A stretch of DNA of 22,174 bases from an uncultured Oscillospiraceae bacterium (GTDB lineage Bacteria > Bacillota_A > Clostridia > Oscillospirales > Oscillospiraceae): the NCBI GenBank assembly GCA_947631675.1, contig CANRMG010000010.1:1-22174 (forward strand), given 5' to 3'. A program made the position numbers and the translations under genes. Below the pieces are notes generated by a model. It did no database searches. It saw only the letters and a program-made list of their open reading frames with translations, and had not been told where the DNA came from. Within the stretch, counting starts at the first letter, position 1, and every line of letters starts with the position of its first letter. Below, one piece after another: positions 13,862 to 21,250 of this stretch.

Positions 13862-15190
13862 TCATTCGGCCGCCTCCAGCAGGGCGCTGACAGCGGCCTG
13901 ATCACACCAGACGGCCAACTGCCCATTTACCGTCACAGCGTACCTGCGTCCGTCCGTCTGGCAAAAAGACAAGTCTATATCCTCACCCAGGCCGGTGCCG
14001 ATGTGGATGGCAAGCACCTCGTCCCCCTCCGGCGCCCCCCGGTCCAGCGCGCCCCCGATGGAGATGCGCCCCAGCGCGGTAAAGACGGTGTTCTGAAACG
14101 TCCCCGCGTCCACGCTCTCCCCATCCCTGGTCACGCCCACCGTTCCGCCGCCGCCCTCGATCTCAAAGACGTGGCTGCCCAGGATAAGTGTCTCGATATC
14201 GTTGATATTCAGCGCCAGGAGCCGTCCGCCCAGAACGTCCTCCGGCGACATATCCATAAATGCAAGGCTGGCCGACGGCGCCGACAGCACCGTGTCGCTT
14301 CCCGCTGCAACCATACAGGCGGTCTCCCCGTCCCGGGGCCCCACCAGCACCGTCACGGCCGTGCCGTCCCAGTAGGACAGGCGGAAGCTGTCGCCCTCCT
14401 CCGTCAGGCCGTAGTCCTCTGGGCCGCCCTCCAGCACCGCCAGGCCCTCCAGCTGCCGCAGGGGCGTCAGCAGCGCGCTCTTCACCGGGTCCGCCCCGAT
14501 CAGCATCTGCCAGGGCTCCTCCAGGCTGAACCACACGGTGGACCCGCTCTCCGCCGCGGCGGCCTGCCGCAGGCGGAAAACGCTCTCCCCGTCCCGCCGG
14601 ACCTCGATGGCCCGGAGCTGGCGCACGCCGTCCCCCTCCAAAGAGGGATACAGCGTCAGGTCGTAAAACCGCTGCACGTCCTCCAAAAAGGGCTCGGCAT
14701 AGGTCCCGTCCATGATGAACACCCGTTCATCCCCGCTCAGGCACGTATACACGCCCTCGCCGCCGGGGGCCTCGCCGCCCAGCCGGAACATGACGCCGCC
14801 GTCCTGCACGTCCTGGAGCACCACCGTGGCCCGGGGCTGAGAAAGGCCGTACTGTTCGTCGGAGGCGCTGGCCCCCTCCACCATCCGCGCCAGGGGCAGA
14901 AAGCCCGCCCGGGCGAAAAAGGAGGCCACCTCTTCCCCGTCGGCCTGGGCGTCCACGCCGCCCAGAGCGTAGTAGCTTCCGCCCGCCTGGGCCAGCACCA
15001 CGCTGCCGCTGTCATTCTCCACGCTGGCGGTCACCAGATAGTCCGCTGAGGGGTAATTGGTGTAGTAATAGGCGCTCTCGTGCTCCTGCTCCGCCGGGGC
15101 CCGGCCCACAAGCAGCAGCGCCAGGGTGCCGGCCACGCACAGGGCCAGCACCGTCCCCAGCAGCGCCAGGGTCTTTCCCGACGGCCTCAT
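13862..15190 (-). CDS. DUF4340-type protein, partner of a GldFG-like ABC system
   Basis: 442 residues: one N-terminal membrane helix (about 8-29, LALLGTVLALCVAGTLALLL), then a long extracytoplasmic region. Short repeated blocks such as FFARAGFLPLARM...EQYGLSQPRATVVLQD and LEGLAVLEGGPEDYGLTEEGD follow the DUF4340 pattern (a loop with 'YGL' then a beta hairpin). These proteins commonly follow gldG in ABC operons; their molecular role is not established. The start ATG 15190 overlaps the GldG-like stop by four bases (ATGA). It ends the ABC module, upstream of the TRAP genes. Confidence 0.8.
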   Translation of the reverse strand: MRPSGKTLALLGTVLALCVAGTLALLLVGRAPAEQEHESAYYYTNYPSADYLVTASVENDSGSVVLAQAGGSYYALGGVDAQADGEEVASFFARAGFLPLARMVEGASASDEQYGLSQPRATVVLQDVQDGGVMFRLGGEAPGGEGVYTCLSGDERVFIMDGTYAEPFLEDVQRFYDLTLYPSLEGDGVRQLRAIEVRRDGESVFRLRQAAAAESGSTVWFSLEEPWQMLIGADPVKSALLTPLRQLEGLAVLEGGPEDYGLTEEGDSFRLSYWDGTAVTVLVGPRDGETACMVAAGSDTVLSAPSASLAFMDMSPEDVLGGRLLALNINDIETLILGSHVFEIEGGGGTVGVTRDGESVDAGTFQNTVFTALGRISIGGALDRGAPEGDEVLAIHIGTGLGEDIDLSFCQTDGRRYAVTVNGQLAVWCDQAAVSALLEAAE

Positions 15191-16647
15191 GTGCGCCGCC
15201 TCTTCAGGTACACCGCCGCGCCCGCCGCCAGCAGTCCCAGGGGCACCGCCGCCACGAACACCGCCGCGAACAGGGTCACCGCCCCGCGGCTGATGGCGAT
15301 GTCGTCCGCCGTAAGGCTCTTCACCGGGATGTTCACGGCCACGTCCCGGTCGTTCATATAGGCCAGGGCCTGGAGGATGAGCTGGCCGTTGGCCAGGCTC
15401 CCGGTCTGCAGATACCGCTCGCTGTAAAAGCCCGTGCAGGCCGCGGCGAAGAGGTACTGGGTCCGCGCCTGCCCCGCCTCGTCCTGATAGGTCCGCTCGC
15501 TGAGGGCCGCCACGGTGAAGGGGCCGGCCGCGTCGCCGGCCTGCTGGTCAAGGCTCGTCATGGAGGCGTAGCTCTTGCCATAGGCGGCGGAGGTGGAGCG
15601 TAGCACCGCGCTGGGGATGCAGCCGTTGGCGCTTTTCAGGCTCAGCGCCCGGCACTCCGGCATCACCAGATAGGTGGACGTCTCGGAGAAGTACACGTTC
15701 ATCATGCTCACCCCGAACACCGGGATGATATTCAGGGGGCTGTCCATCTGCTGGCGGGGCTCCAGGACGATCTCGTCCTCCACTGTGACGCCCCAGGAGG
15801 CAAGATACCCGTCCAGCTCCGGCAGGCTCTCCACCTCCGGGTCCCGGAACACCATCAGGTTGCCGCCCCGGGCCATGAACCCGTCCAGGACCTCCAGCTC
15901 CCGCTGGGAGAAGTCCCGCCGGGGCCCGGCCACGATCAGGGTGGACACGTCCTCATCCAGCTCCTGCACGCCCAGCACCACCTGGCCGGCGCTGTAGCCA
16001 CCGTTGGACAAGAGCTCCTCCAGCGCCTGGGGCACGTCCTCGCTGTGCCCGGCGGTGAAGGCCACCTTCGCCTCCGCCTGGGTGGTGACGGCCAGGATGG
16101 CCGAGGTGATCTTTGCCTCCGCCTGCAGGCCCGTCAGGGTATAGCGCTGGGTGCCGCTCTCGTCGGTATAGGCGTTCAGGGCATACAGCTCGCTCCAGGC
16201 CACGAACCGGGCGTTGGAGCCGCTCTGGATGAGCACGCCGTCGGAGGACAGGGCGATGTTCCGCTCCTGCCACCGCTCCACCATGGCGGGGTTGGCGGCC
16301 AGGTCCATATATGTGACGCCGATGCGGGGCGAGGCCGCCCCGTAGCGGTCCAATATCTCCTTGATGTTGCTGTCGGCGCTCTCGGCGCTGTTGCAGTATA
16401 TGAGGTCCACGTCCCGGTCAAGTCCGGCCAAGATGTCCTTCGTCTCGTCCGTCAGGCGGAAGATCTGGTTCTCCGTCAGGTCCGCCCGCCAGCCGAACCG
16501 GTCCACCGCCGTGCTCACCAGGGCGAACAGGCTCATGGCCAGCCCCACCGTGAGGACCACAAGCAAGAGGGAGTACGCCCGGTCCCGCCGCTCCCGGCGG
16601 ATGGCCTGGGGCGGGATGGGCTTTCCGTTGGCTCTTCTGCGCTGCAT
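15187..16647 (-). CDS. GldG/IftG-like ABC auxiliary membrane protein
   Basis: 486 residues. A basic N-terminus, one membrane helix at about 26-46, a large extracytoplasmic domain, and a second helix near the C-terminus (about 458-478) before KRRRT. The domain shows the ABC-auxiliary (GldG) pattern: LTENQIFRLTDETKDILAGL just outside the membrane, KVAFTAGHSEDVPQALEELL, and LIVAGPRRDFSQRELEVLDG. In Bacteroidetes GldG belongs to an ABC complex with GldA and GldF; in Clostridia the function is unknown. It begins three bases after the permease stop and overlaps the DUF4340 gene by four, so the module is tightly coupled. Confidence 0.85.
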   Translation of the reverse strand: MQRRRANGKPIPPQAIRRERRDRAYSLLLVVLTVGLAMSLFALVSTAVDRFGWRADLTENQIFRLTDETKDILAGLDRDVDLIYCNSAESADSNIKEILDRYGAASPRIGVTYMDLAANPAMVERWQERNIALSSDGVLIQSGSNARFVAWSELYALNAYTDESGTQRYTLTGLQAEAKITSAILAVTTQAEAKVAFTAGHSEDVPQALEELLSNGGYSAGQVVLGVQELDEDVSTLIVAGPRRDFSQRELEVLDGFMARGGNLMVFRDPEVESLPELDGYLASWGVTVEDEIVLEPRQQMDSPLNIIPVFGVSMMNVYFSETSTYLVMPECRALSLKSANGCIPSAVLRSTSAAYGKSYASMTSLDQQAGDAAGPFTVAALSERTYQDEAGQARTQYLFAAACTGFYSERYLQTGSLANGQLILQALAYMNDRDVAVNIPVKSLTADDIAISRGAVTLFAAVFVAAVPLGLLAAGAAVYLKRRRT

Positions 16648-16650
16648 GGC

Positions 16651-17352
16651 TCAGCCCCTCTTTCTTTCCATCACGAACACCGTGAGGAACAGGAAGATGA
16701 AGGTCACGGCCAGCTCCAGGAAGATGGCGGCCGGGTCCAGCACGCCCATGACCAGCTGGGAGTAGAGGCGCATCATGGAGACCCTGTTCAAAAGTGCCAG
16801 AAGGGTCTCGCTGCGCACCGCCGTGCCCAGGCCGTAGGAGTACCATAAAAGGAAGATGATGACGTAGGAGATGATGGCGGCCACGATCTGGTTCTCGGAC
16901 AGGGACGAGGCGAAGATGCCCACGGCGATGAACGCGCTCATCACCAGGATGATGCCCAGATAGTTGCCCAGGGTGATGAAAAGCTGCGTGCTGCCGCACA
17001 GGGCCAGTATCACCGGAAAGACCACGGTGACCGCCAGGCCCAGGAGAAACACACTCTCCGCCGCCAGGAACTTTCCCAGCACGATGTCCACCCGGCGCAC
17101 CGGCATGGTACAGAGGAACACGTCTGTGCGCTGCTTCTTCTCCTCGGACAGGCTGCGCATGGTCAGGATGGGGATGAGAAACATCTCCAGGGTGATGGTC
17201 GCCCGAAAATAGTCGGTGATGTCTCCGCTGCGGGTGAGAAGGTTCTGCAGCAGGAAGTAAAAGGCGTTGATGAACAGGAATATGGCCAAAAACACGTACC
17301 CGATGGGGGTGTGGAAATACTGGCGCATCTCCTTGCGGTATATGGCTGTCAT
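16651..17352 (-). CDS. ABC-2 type permease (GldF-like)
   Basis: 233 residues with six predicted membrane helices. The N-terminus MTAIYRKEMRQYFHTPIGY and the cytoplasmic loop TMRSLSEEKKQRTDVFLCTM followed by VRRVDIVLGK are characteristic of ABC-2 permeases of the GldF/NosY group. Start: ATG 17352, overlapping the ATPase gene's stop by four bases (ATGA) with GAGGGAGG just upstream; a longer frame to 17433 would run deep into the ATPase gene and is rejected. It should form a membrane dimer with the upstream ATPase. Exported or moved substrate unknown. Confidence 0.87.
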   Translation of the reverse strand: MTAIYRKEMRQYFHTPIGYVFLAIFLFINAFYFLLQNLLTRSGDITDYFRATITLEMFLIPILTMRSLSEEKKQRTDVFLCTMPVRRVDIVLGKFLAAESVFLLGLAVTVVFPVILALCGSTQLFITLGNYLGIILVMSAFIAVGIFASSLSENQIVAAIISYVIIFLLWYSYGLGTAVRSETLLALLNRVSMMRLYSQLVMGVLDPAAIFLELAVTFIFLFLTVFVMERKRG

Positions 17353-18299
17353 GCGCCCTCCCTCTCCTGGGTGATCTGCAGGTAAAGGCTCTCCAGGGAC
17401 ACCTCCTGGGGCCGCAGGGTCAAAAGCGTGCAATCCAGGGGCTTCAGGGCCTCGTAGACCCGGGCCCGCACGTCCGTGCCGGGCTTATGGGAGACCCGGT
17501 AGAGCCACTGGTCCGGCCCCGTCTGCTCATCCGGCTTCACGGCGAGCACGTCCTCTATCCCCGTCAGCGCCGCCGTCACGGCGTCCCGATCACCCCGGAC
17601 CTCCGCCAGCAGCACCCGCCGGCCGCTCAGCTCCTCCTGCAGCGCCTCGGGCTGCCCGTCGGCGATGAGCTCCCCCTCCAGGAACACCAGGATGCGCCCG
17701 CATACGGAGCGTATCTCCGAGAGGATGTGGGAGGAGAGGATGATGGTGTGTTCCCTGCCCAGGTCGCGGATCAGGTCGCGGAACTCCCGGGTCTGCCGGG
17801 GGTCCAGCCCCACGGTGGGCTCGTCCAGGATCAGGATCTCCGGGTCCCCCGCCAGGAGCTGGGTCACCGCCACCCGCTGGCGGTAGCCCTTGGACAGGTT
17901 TCGGATCAGCCGGTCCTGTACGTCCGCCAGGTCCGTCCGCCGGCACAGCTCCGCCACGTAGTCCCGCAGCGCCGCGCCCCGGCGGGGCACACGCCGCAGC
18001 TCGCAGGCGAAGGCGATCTGCTCGGCCACGGTCATATCCATATAAAGCGGGGCGATCTCCGGCAGATAGCCGATGTGGCGCCGGGCCTCCAGGGGCTTTT
18101 CCGCCATATCCGCCCCTGCGATGACCACCTGGCCCCAGGTGGGCTCCAGGTAGCCGCAGAGCATATTCATGGTGGTGGATTTCCCGGCCCCGTTGGGGCC
18201 GAGAAATCCCACTACTTCACCTTTCCCAATGGTAAAGCTCACGTCATACAGCGCCATATTGGCGCCGTACCGCTTGGTAAGGTGGGTCGCTTCGATCAT
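17349..18299 (-). CDS. ABC transporter ATPase (GldA-like)
   Basis: 316 residues. Walker A GPNGAGKST (34-42), Q-loop region GYLPEIAPLY (Glu in place of Gln, common in this subgroup), signature LSKGYRQR (135-142), Walker B ILILDE (155-160), switch His in SSHILSE (H191), and a C-terminal domain of about 95 residues as in GldA/CcmA-type ATPases. It drives the downstream ABC-2 permease. Start: ATG 18299, only 11 bases after the dgoD stop; no good Shine-Dalgarno motif is visible, so translation probably depends on coupling to dgoD. It belongs to the sugar-acid operon by position, not by evident function. Confidence 0.92.
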   Translation of the reverse strand: MIEATHLTKRYGANMALYDVSFTIGKGEVVGFLGPNGAGKSTTMNMLCGYLEPTWGQVVIAGADMAEKPLEARRHIGYLPEIAPLYMDMTVAEQIAFACELRRVPRRGAALRDYVAELCRRTDLADVQDRLIRNLSKGYRQRVAVTQLLAGDPEILILDEPTVGLDPRQTREFRDLIRDLGREHTIILSSHILSEIRSVCGRILVFLEGELIADGQPEALQEELSGRRVLLAEVRGDRDAVTAALTGIEDVLAVKPDEQTGPDQWLYRVSHKPGTDVRARVYEALKPLDCTLLTLRPQEVSLESLYLQITQEREGA

Positions 18300-18310
18300 G
18301 TGCCGTCAGA

Positions 18311-19459
18311 TCACCACTCGGCCACGGAGCCGTCCTTGTGGTGCCAGACCGGGTTCTTCCACTGGTGAGGATGCTCGTTCTCCTCCAGCACCAGGGCCTT
18401 ATTGACCTCCACGCCCAGGCCGGGCTTGGAGGGCATCTTCACATAGCCGCCCACGAACTTGAAGTCCTCCTTGTTCAGGGCGTAGTCCAGCACTTCCTTG
18501 CCCACGTTGTAGTGGATGCCGATGGACTGCTCCTGGATGACGGCGTTGTAGCTGGTGGCGTCCACCTGCAGGCAGGCGCTCAGGGCGATGGGGCCCAGCG
18601 GGCAGTGAGGCGCCAGGGCCACATCGTAGGCCTCGGCCATGGAGGCGATCTTCTTCACCTCGGTGATACCGCCGGCATGGCTCAGGTCGGGCTGGATGAT
18701 GTCTACGCCGCCGGCCTGGAGCAGGCGCTTGAAGTCATAGCGGGAGAACAGCCGCTCGCCGGTGGCGATGGGGATGTTGCAGGCCGCGGCGATCTCCTTG
18801 AACACCTCCATGTTCTCGCACAGCACAGGCTCCTCGATGAACATGGGGTCGAACTCCTCCAGCTTCTTGGCCAGGACCTTGGCCATGGGCTTATGTACCC
18901 GCCCATGGAAGTCGATGGCGATGCCGAAGTACTTGCCGCAGGTCTCCCGGATGGCGGCCACGCGGGCCAAGACAGCGTCGATCTTGTCGTAGCTGTCGAT
19001 CATCTGCAGCTCCTCGGTGGCGTTCATCTTGATGGCGCTGAAGCCGGCATCCTTCCGCTCCTTGGCGGCGGCGCCGGTGTCGTCGGGCCGGTCTCCGCCG
19101 ATCCAGGAGTAGACCCGGATGCTGTCGCGGCAGGCGCCGCCCATCAGCTGATAGACGGGGGCGTTGAATACCTTGCCCTTTATATCCCAAAGGGCCTGAT
19201 CGATGCCGGACAGGGCGCTCATGAGCACGCCGCCGCCCCGATAGAAGCCGGCGCGATAAATGGTGCTCCAGATGTCCTCGATCCGGGCGGGATCGTGGCC
19301 CACCACATAGGTGGACAGCTCCTTCACACAGGCCAGGACCGCATCGCAGTGGCCTTCCAGGACCGCCTCGCCCCAGCCGGTGACGCCCTCGTCGGTCTCG
19401 ATCTCCACGAAACCCCACCGTGGCCGGACATAGTAAGTGTTGACAGCAGTGACTTTCAT
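18311..19459 (-). CDS. dgoD: D-galactonate dehydratase (enolase superfamily)
   Basis: 382 residues, matching the E. coli DgoD pattern over its whole length, as recalled rather than aligned by program. It dehydrates D-galactonate to 2-keto-3-deoxygalactonate using Mg2+. Residues expected for the mandelate-racemase/DgoD active site are all there: D183 and H185 (IDFHGRV), E209 (IEEPV), E235 (ATGERL), H285 (PHCPLGP) and E310 (QEQS). The N-terminal capping domain reads [20 protein letters not shown]. Start: ATG 19459, nine bases after AAGGAG. It is the first gene of the operon, facing the GntR regulator; the leader contains the putative operator. Confidence 0.95.
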   Translation of the reverse strand: MKVTAVNTYYVRPRWGFVEIETDEGVTGWGEAVLEGHCDAVLACVKELSTYVVGHDPARIEDIWSTIYRAGFYRGGGVLMSALSGIDQALWDIKGKVFNAPVYQLMGGACRDSIRVYSWIGGDRPDDTGAAAKERKDAGFSAIKMNATEELQMIDSYDKIDAVLARVAAIRETCGKYFGIAIDFHGRVHKPMAKVLAKKLEEFDPMFIEEPVLCENMEVFKEIAAACNIPIATGERLFSRYDFKRLLQAGGVDIIQPDLSHAGGITEVKKIASMAEAYDVALAPHCPLGPIALSACLQVDATSYNAVIQEQSIGIHYNVGKEVLDYALNKEDFKFVGGYVKMPSKPGLGVEVNKALVLEENEHPHQWKNPVWHHKDGSVAEW

Positions 19460-19555
19460 GTTGCGATACTCCTTTTTTGTTGTATTTTAAGTAGAATAGA
19501 TGCTTCCGCCGACCGCAGCCGGATATAGATCGTATCTTTCGCCAAGACTTGTTAG

Positions 19556-19568
19556 CTTGTATTACAAG
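19556..19568. promoter_or_regulatory. Putative GntR/FadR-type operator
   Basis: CTTGTATTACAAG is a perfect 6-1-6 palindrome and fits the FadR-subfamily consensus of TTGT and ACAA half-sites around a short centre. A wider ACTTGT (19547-19552) / ACAAGT (19564-19569) pair overlaps it. It lies about 40 bases downstream of the predicted dgoD transcription start, so bound regulator could block elongation. Confidence 0.6.
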
Positions 19569-19612
19569 TAAACAACCCTCCAGCCCTGCAACGGTCACTT
19601 TTTTACTTTAAT

Positions 19613-19641
19613 ATCATAACATTTACCTTTTAGAAAAACAA
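19613..19641 (-). promoter_or_regulatory. Predicted promoter of the dgoD operon
   Basis: On the - strand TTGTTT (complement of 19636-19641) and TATGAT (complement of 19613-19618) are spaced by 17 bases, and TG one base before the -10 makes it an extended -10 promoter. The transcript would start near 19606 and carry a leader of about 147 bases including the operator palindrome. Confidence 0.55.
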
Positions 19642-19791
19642 GGAAAATGTATACTCCGCCAAAAAATTATTCGTTATAATGAAAAACAATCGTAAACTTT
19701 GTGCATAATCCCAAAGAAAAAAACCTTGCGGCCCGGGACGCCGGGAAGGTAGAATTGAAAAAGGACCATGACCTGAAGGGAGGCGCGTCAT

Positions 19792-20502
19792 ATGGAATTG
19801 AAGCCCGTGCGGCGGATGAACCTGTCCGCCCAGATCGAGCAGCAGCTCCAGCAGCAGATCCTGGACGGAAAGTGGAAGGCGGGCGACCGTCTCCCCTCGG
19901 AGCATGAGCTGTGCCAGACCTTCCAGGTGAGCCGCGTGACCATCCGTCAGGCCCTGCAGTCCATGGCCGCCAAGGGCCTTATCGAGACCCGCGGGGGCGA
20001 CGGCTCCTTCGTGGCCCAGCCCGCCATGAGCGACTTCGTGGCCCAGGTCATGCCAAACGTCTATCTGTCCGACGACCCGCTGCGGACGGTGATGGAGTTC
20101 CGGCTGCTGTTCGAGGCGCCGGTGGCGGAGCTGGCCGCCTGCCGGGCCACGGATGAGCAGCTGCGCCAGATGCAGGTGATCTACGGCATGATGACCTCCG
20201 TGGGCGGCGCCGACCTGCGGGAGCATTCAAGCCATGACTACGAGATGCACGCCCTCATCGGCTCCATGACGGGCAACCCCATGGTGGAGGGCGTCTACCG
20301 GATCCAGAACGCCATCCTCCGGGGCTGCTGGCAGCGGATATCCACCACCATCGGCGCGGACCGGGGCATCTACTACCACGGCAGGCTTCTGGAGGCATTT
20401 CAGGCCCGGGACGCCGCGCTGTGCCGCCGGATCATGGCCGAGCACGTGGCGGATACATGGGTGCTCATCTACGGGAAAGAGCCCTTCCCAATGCCAAGGT
20501 GA
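19792..20502 (+). CDS. GntR-family transcriptional regulator, FadR subfamily (FCD domain)
   Basis: 236 residues. The N-terminal winged helix spans about residues 10-75: QILDGKWKAGDRLPSEHELC, then FQVSRVTIRQALQSMAAKG as recognition region and the wing IETRGGDGSFV. The C-terminal all-helical FCD ligand domain shows MEFRLLFEAPVAELAA, HDYEMHALIG and YYHGRLLEAF...MAEHV, which supply the acidic and His residues usually binding a metal and a carboxylate effector. It most likely represses the divergent sugar-acid operon and is released by a sugar acid or its 2-keto-3-deoxy product (inference). Start: ATG 19792, eight bases after AAGGGAGG. It ends 15 bases before a bidirectional terminator. Confidence 0.92.
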   Translation: MELKPVRRMNLSAQIEQQLQQQILDGKWKAGDRLPSEHELCQTFQVSRVTIRQALQSMAAKGLIETRGGDGSFVAQPAMSDFVAQVMPNVYLSDDPLRTVMEFRLLFEAPVAELAACRATDEQLRQMQVIYGMMTSVGGADLREHSSHDYEMHALIGSMTGNPMVEGVYRIQNAILRGCWQRISTTIGADRGIYYHGRLLEAFQARDAALCRRIMAEHVADTWVLIYGKEPFPMPR

Positions 20503-20517
20503 GCGATGCTTTGAAAC

Positions 20518-20553
20518 AAAAAGCCCGCAGGCTGTATGCCTGCGGGCTTTTTT
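20518..20553. terminator. Bidirectional terminator between the GntR gene and V-ATPase subunit D
   Basis: AAAAAGCCCGCAGGC (20518-20532) and GCCTGCGGGCTTTTTT (20538-20553) form a perfect stem with loop TGTAT. Both strands have a T-run after the stem, so it can end the regulator (+) and the V-ATPase operon (-). Its ten-base core stem is identical to that of the hairpin at 6586-6611. Confidence 0.93.
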
Positions 20554-20566
20554 GTCGCATTGTGAT

Positions 20567-21220
20567 TCACCGCTCGTAATGGTGGGCCTGCTGGAGGACC
20601 ATCTCTTTCACCTTCATCAGCCGGACCTTGGTGGCGGACTCGTTCTCCGCCAGCTTCATGGTGATGTAGCGGATGTTCTCCTGCAGCTCCGGGATCATCA
20701 CGTACTCCAGGGCGTTCACCCGGCGGCGGGTCTTCTCGATATCCTCCGCCAGAAGCTGCATGGTCTTTTCCACCTCTGCCAGCTCCAGCATATCGTTGAA
20801 CACCTCGTAGAGCTTGCGGAGCGCGTCGTCCAGCTCGCCGCTGGTCTGGGCGAAGCCGTAGGGCAGCTCGCCGCTCTCATCGGGAGACTGGCTGTTGAAG
20901 TGATAGACCGGCACGTTCACGCTCATGATGTTCTTGTGGCTCACGTCCAGCTCCATCCGCTGCCGGGCATAGAGAAGGCTCTGCTCCAGCATCTCCGGGC
21001 TCATCACCGCGCTGGCCATGCTCATGGCGGCGAAGGCCTCGGAAAGGCCCGCATCCACCTTCTCCCGCAGGTCCTTGTTGCGGCGTACGATGTCCATGAA
21101 CTGGCGCATCTCCTCGTCCCGCTTGTCCTTCAGGAGCTTATGGCCGCGGCTGGCGGTACGCAGCCGTCCCTTCAACTGGTTCAGCACCATCCGGGTCGGC
21201 GTCACGGCACTTTTAGGCAT
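20567..21220 (-). CDS. ntpD: V-type ATP synthase subunit D (central stalk)
   Basis: 217 residues, two long coiled helices at the ends, as expected for the rotor shaft subunit. The start PKSAVTPTRMVLNQLKGRL, the following RTASRGHKLLKDKRDEEM, and the C-terminal EDIEKTRRRVNALEYVMIP are strongly diagnostic for the family. It links the catalytic AB hexamer to the membrane ring. Start: ATG 21220, with GAGGTGAT four bases upstream. It follows subunit B after 30 bases and is the last gene of its operon, ended by the bidirectional terminator. It may act as Na+ or H+ ATPase/synthase; the coupling ion cannot be read from this subunit. Confidence 0.96.
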   Translation of the reverse strand: MPKSAVTPTRMVLNQLKGRLRTASRGHKLLKDKRDEEMRQFMDIVRRNKDLREKVDAGLSEAFAAMSMASAVMSPEMLEQSLLYARQRMELDVSHKNIMSVNVPVYHFNSQSPDESGELPYGFAQTSGELDDALRKLYEVFNDMLELAEVEKTMQLLAEDIEKTRRRVNALEYVMIPELQENIRYITMKLAENESATKVRLMKVKEMVLQQAHHYER

Positions 21221-21250
21221 AAGATCACCTCACAGTGACCGCGCAAACGG

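Larger units (their letters stand above)
19460..19791. other. Divergent intergenic control region dgoD / GntR regulator
   Basis: 332 bases without a gene, AT-rich in its middle. It holds the operator palindrome and the dgoD-side promoter listed separately. Toward the regulator, a perfect TATAAT (19675-19680) lacks a good -35, and a second -10-like TATACT is at 19650-19655; the regulator's start is therefore uncertain. A short hairpin CCCGG-GACG-CCGGG (19732-19745) lies in the regulator leader. The regulator's ribosome-binding site AAGGGAGG ends at 19783, eight bases before its ATG. Confidence 0.6.
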
